DNA of 7,173 nt, taken from the NCBI GenBank assembly GCA_903904765.1, contig CAIVEA010000226.1, positions 1 to 7,173 on the forward strand, in the 5' to 3' direction. The notes below the pieces were generated by a model, which worked only from the letters and a program-made list of their open reading frames with translations, made no database searches and was not told the origin of the DNA. Numbering within the stretch: position 1 is the stretch's first letter; each line of letters begins with the position of its first letter. A program made the position numbers and the translations under genes. Shown here in pieces: positions 6,023 to 7,173 of the stretch. Source of the stretch: an uncultured Chloroflexota bacterium (GTDB lineage Bacteria; Chloroflexota; Anaerolineae; Aggregatilineales; Phototrophicaceae).

Positions 6023-6858
6023 TCGTTTATCCAGCATGGGTCGGGCTGTCGCTGGTCGGTCATATCGGAGCCAAAACGTTTCGGGCGTTGCTGGCACAGT
6101 TCGGCACGCCTGAACACGTCCTCGCAGCGGATAGCACCAGCCTGCGGGCGATTCCGGGCATCGGCCCCAAGATCAGCCAACAGATCAAAGCGGTGGATGT
6201 GCAGCAGGTAGAAACCGATTTACGCCGCTGGCGAGCGCGGGGTGTGAGCGTGCTGACATGGGCGGACGAAGCATATCCGTCCGCGCTGCGCCCGCTGGAC
6301 GATGCGCCGCCCACGCTGTTCCTGCGCGGTGAACAACCCATCAGCCGTCAGATCGCCATCGTAGGGACGCGCCGCCCCACCCAAGCCAACCGCCGTTCCG
6401 CGCAAAACCTAGCCACCGCGCTGGTCGAGGGGGGCTGGTGCATCGTCAGTGGACTGGCGCTGGGCGTGGATGCCGCCGCACACATGGGGGCGCTGGCACT
6501 ACCTGAAGGCCGCACGCAGGCGGTACTGGGCAGCGGTGTGCTGAACATTTTCCCGCCCGAACATGCCCGCCTCGCGGAAGTCGTGCTGCGGCAGGGGGCG
6601 CTTCTGAGTGAAACGAACCCCGAAGCGCCTGCCAGCGCGGGGCAATTGGTGGCACGCAACCGCCTGATTTCCGGCTTGAGCGAGGCGCTGATCGTCATTC
6701 AGACCGAAGCGGACGGTGGAGCGATGTATGCCGCCCGCTTCGCCCGCGCACAGGGCAGGCCGGTCTACGCGCTGGACATTGACGCGGGGGGCAATAGTCA
6801 ACTGCTGGCCTCCGGCGCGATTCCACTGCACCCGGATTTGCGCGATTTACCCTTCTGA
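6022..6858 (+). CDS. dprA: DNA-processing protein DprA, probable non-ATG (ATC) start
   Basis: DprA binds incoming single-stranded DNA in the cytoplasm and loads RecA during natural transformation. The proposed 278-residue form has an N-terminal helical region with a helix-hairpin-helix (PGIGPK at 45-50). Its Rossmann-like core has IAIVGTRRP (111-119), SGLALGVDAAAH (143-154), the FP-x-x-x-x-x-LAE segment (177-186), ARNRLISGLSEALIV (211-225) and DGGAMYAARFA (231-241). It ends soon after the core, so the C-terminal winged helix found in many DprA proteins is missing. The start is odd. The family alignment needs W6 and 'VGLSLVGHIGAKTF', which are in frame upstream of the first TTG (6088), but no ATG/GTG/TTG exists between that point and the in-frame stop at 6001. 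I place the start at ATC (6022), one base overlapping the regulator's TAA, with AGGA at 6012-6015. Starting at TTG 6088 would lose 22 conserved-looking residues. ATA at 6019 is the alternative. Confidence 0.85.
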   Translation: MVYPAWVGLSLVGHIGAKTFRALLAQFGTPEHVLAADSTSLRAIPGIGPKISQQIKAVDVQQVETDLRRWRARGVSVLTWADEAYPSALRPLDDAPPTLFLRGEQPISRQIAIVGTRRPTQANRRSAQNLATALVEGGWCIVSGLALGVDAAAHMGALALPEGRTQAVLGSGVLNIFPPEHARLAEVVLRQGALLSETNPEAPASAGQLVARNRLISGLSEALIVIQTEADGGAMYAARFARAQGRPVYALDIDAGGNSQLLASGAIPLHPDLRDLPF

Positions 6859-6862
6859 ACAG

Positions 6863-6879
6863 CCCCACCCTACCCGCCC
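6863..6879 (-). other. G-quadruplex motif (i-motif on plus strand) between dprA and prfA
   Basis: The plus strand has C4-A-C3-TA-C3-G-C3 (6863-6879), so the minus strand reads GGGCGGGTAGGGTGGGG. This is a canonical four-tract G-quadruplex pattern with loops of 1, 2 and 1 bases. It lies five bases after the dprA stop, on the template strand of prfA, just upstream of the prfA -10. The octamer CCTACCCG occurs here (6869-6876) and again at 6887-6894, directly before the -10. The pattern is visible; folding and function are inference. Confidence 0.5.
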
Positions 6880-6894
6880 ATACCGTCCTACCCG

Positions 6895-6900
6895 TATAAT
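6895..6900 (+). promoter_or_regulatory. Candidate -10 element for prfA
   Basis: A perfect TATAAT lies 43 bases before the prfA ATG. The -35 position, 17 bp upstream, is C-rich and does not match TTGACA, and there is no extended TG. It is therefore either a weak or activator-dependent promoter, or a chance match. The leader would be about 37 bases and carries AAAGG (6933-6937) as ribosome site. Confidence 0.4.
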
Positions 6901-6943
6901 CAACCCCATTCACGTCCGTATTGATGGCAGATAAAGGTCACTC

Positions 6944-7173
6944 ATGTTTGAAAAACTGGCAGCAATTGAGGCGCGTTACGACGAACTGGAACGCTTGATG
7001 GGCGATCCTGAGGTAATGAGCGACTACACCAAAATCGCCGAATACTCTAAAGAACGCTCCGGCCTAAGCGAACTGGTTGACCTGTTCCGCGAACACCGCA
7101 AGCTGTCGCAAGAACTGGAAGACGCGCAAAAGCTGGTCGCCGAAGAAAGCGATCCTGAACTGGCGGCGATGGC
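6944..7173 (+). CDS. prfA: Peptide chain release factor 1 (N-terminal fragment, cut by window edge)
   Basis: The first 76 residues, beginning MFEKLAAIEARYDELERLMG, match the N-terminal helical domain of bacterial release factor 1, which reads UAA and UAG stops on the ribosome. Typical features are the opening helix, DPEVMSDY at 22-29 and the 'KEYSKER'-like turn (here AEYSKERSGL, 33-42), followed by long charged helices. The codon-recognition and GGQ domains lie beyond the window. AAAGG at 6933-6937 precedes the ATG by six bases. RF2 is the main alternative; the 'MGDPEVMSDY' wording and the lack of an RF2-type frameshift site near the start favour RF1. It lies 85 bp after dprA in the same direction. 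Confidence 0.93.
   Translation, partial: MFEKLAAIEARYDELERLMGDPEVMSDYTKIAEYSKERSGLSELVDLFREHRKLSQELEDAQKLVAEESDPELAAM

Noticed and set aside
6036..6050. ATG at 6036-6038 as dprA start after a one-base indel in the GGG run (giving M-V-G-L-S-L)
   Set aside because: The residues before it in the open frame (Y-P-A-W) fit the DprA N-terminus, so the frame is probably intact there and the start is upstream. Kept only as a sequencing-error possibility.
1..7173. CRISPR array, tRNA, rRNA, insertion sequence or phage genes
   Set aside because: No regularly spaced repeats, no cloverleaf or rRNA words, no transposase or integrase motifs seen on either strand.

Overview
This window looks like chromosomal DNA of a bacterium, most likely a member of the Chloroflexota (Anaerolineae-like). 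I infer that from three things. There is a large TPR protein with a Thr/Pro-rich 'TPTPT' extracellular linker ending in an SH3-like domain. There is a degenerate PP2C-like protein of a kind I associate with that phylum. The order htrA / HTH regulator / dprA / prfA also fits. The DNA is moderately GC-rich and densely packed. I see no rRNA, tRNA, CRISPR array, insertion sequence or phage gene. No gap without a gene exceeds 300 bases.

Left part, minus strand (1-1475): three co-directional genes, read right to left. They encode a 119-residue protein of unknown function with a probable alpha/beta-barrel (ferredoxin-like) shape, a stand-alone CheY-like receiver, and a protein with a PP2C-like fold whose visible metal-binding motifs are missing (cut by the window edge). 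No histidine kinase is present, so the receiver's partner lies elsewhere.

Right part, plus strand (1569-7173): a divergent spacer with a perfect 6-bp-arm palindrome leads into an 802-residue protein. It has cytoplasmic TPR-like helices, one membrane span, a Thr/Pro stalk and an extracellular SH3-like domain bracketed by the protein's only two cysteines. After a hairpin terminator comes a membrane-anchored HtrA/DegP-type serine protease with an intact His-Asp-Ser triad and one PDZ domain, closed by a strong intrinsic terminator. The tail of that terminator runs into an extended -10 promoter for the next unit. That unit is a MerR-like HTH regulator with a helical C-terminal domain, and dprA, whose reading frame begins right at the regulator's stop codon. 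No ATG, GTG or TTG is available at the position where the family alignment wants the dprA start. The best reading is a TAATC junction, that is, a classic TAATG stop/start overlap with ATC in place of ATG. A 85-bp gap with a C-tract/G-quadruplex motif and a perfect TATAAT precedes prfA, which is cut by the right edge.

How the genes may work together is mostly inference. The TPR-SH3 protein and HtrA both place functional domains outside the membrane and could belong to envelope maintenance. The HTH regulator and DprA are likely translated from one message. prfA is a housekeeping gene with its own probable promoter. The points most worth checking are the dprA start codon, the G4/-10 arrangement before prfA, the paired cysteines of the SH3 domain and the motif-less PP2C-like protein.
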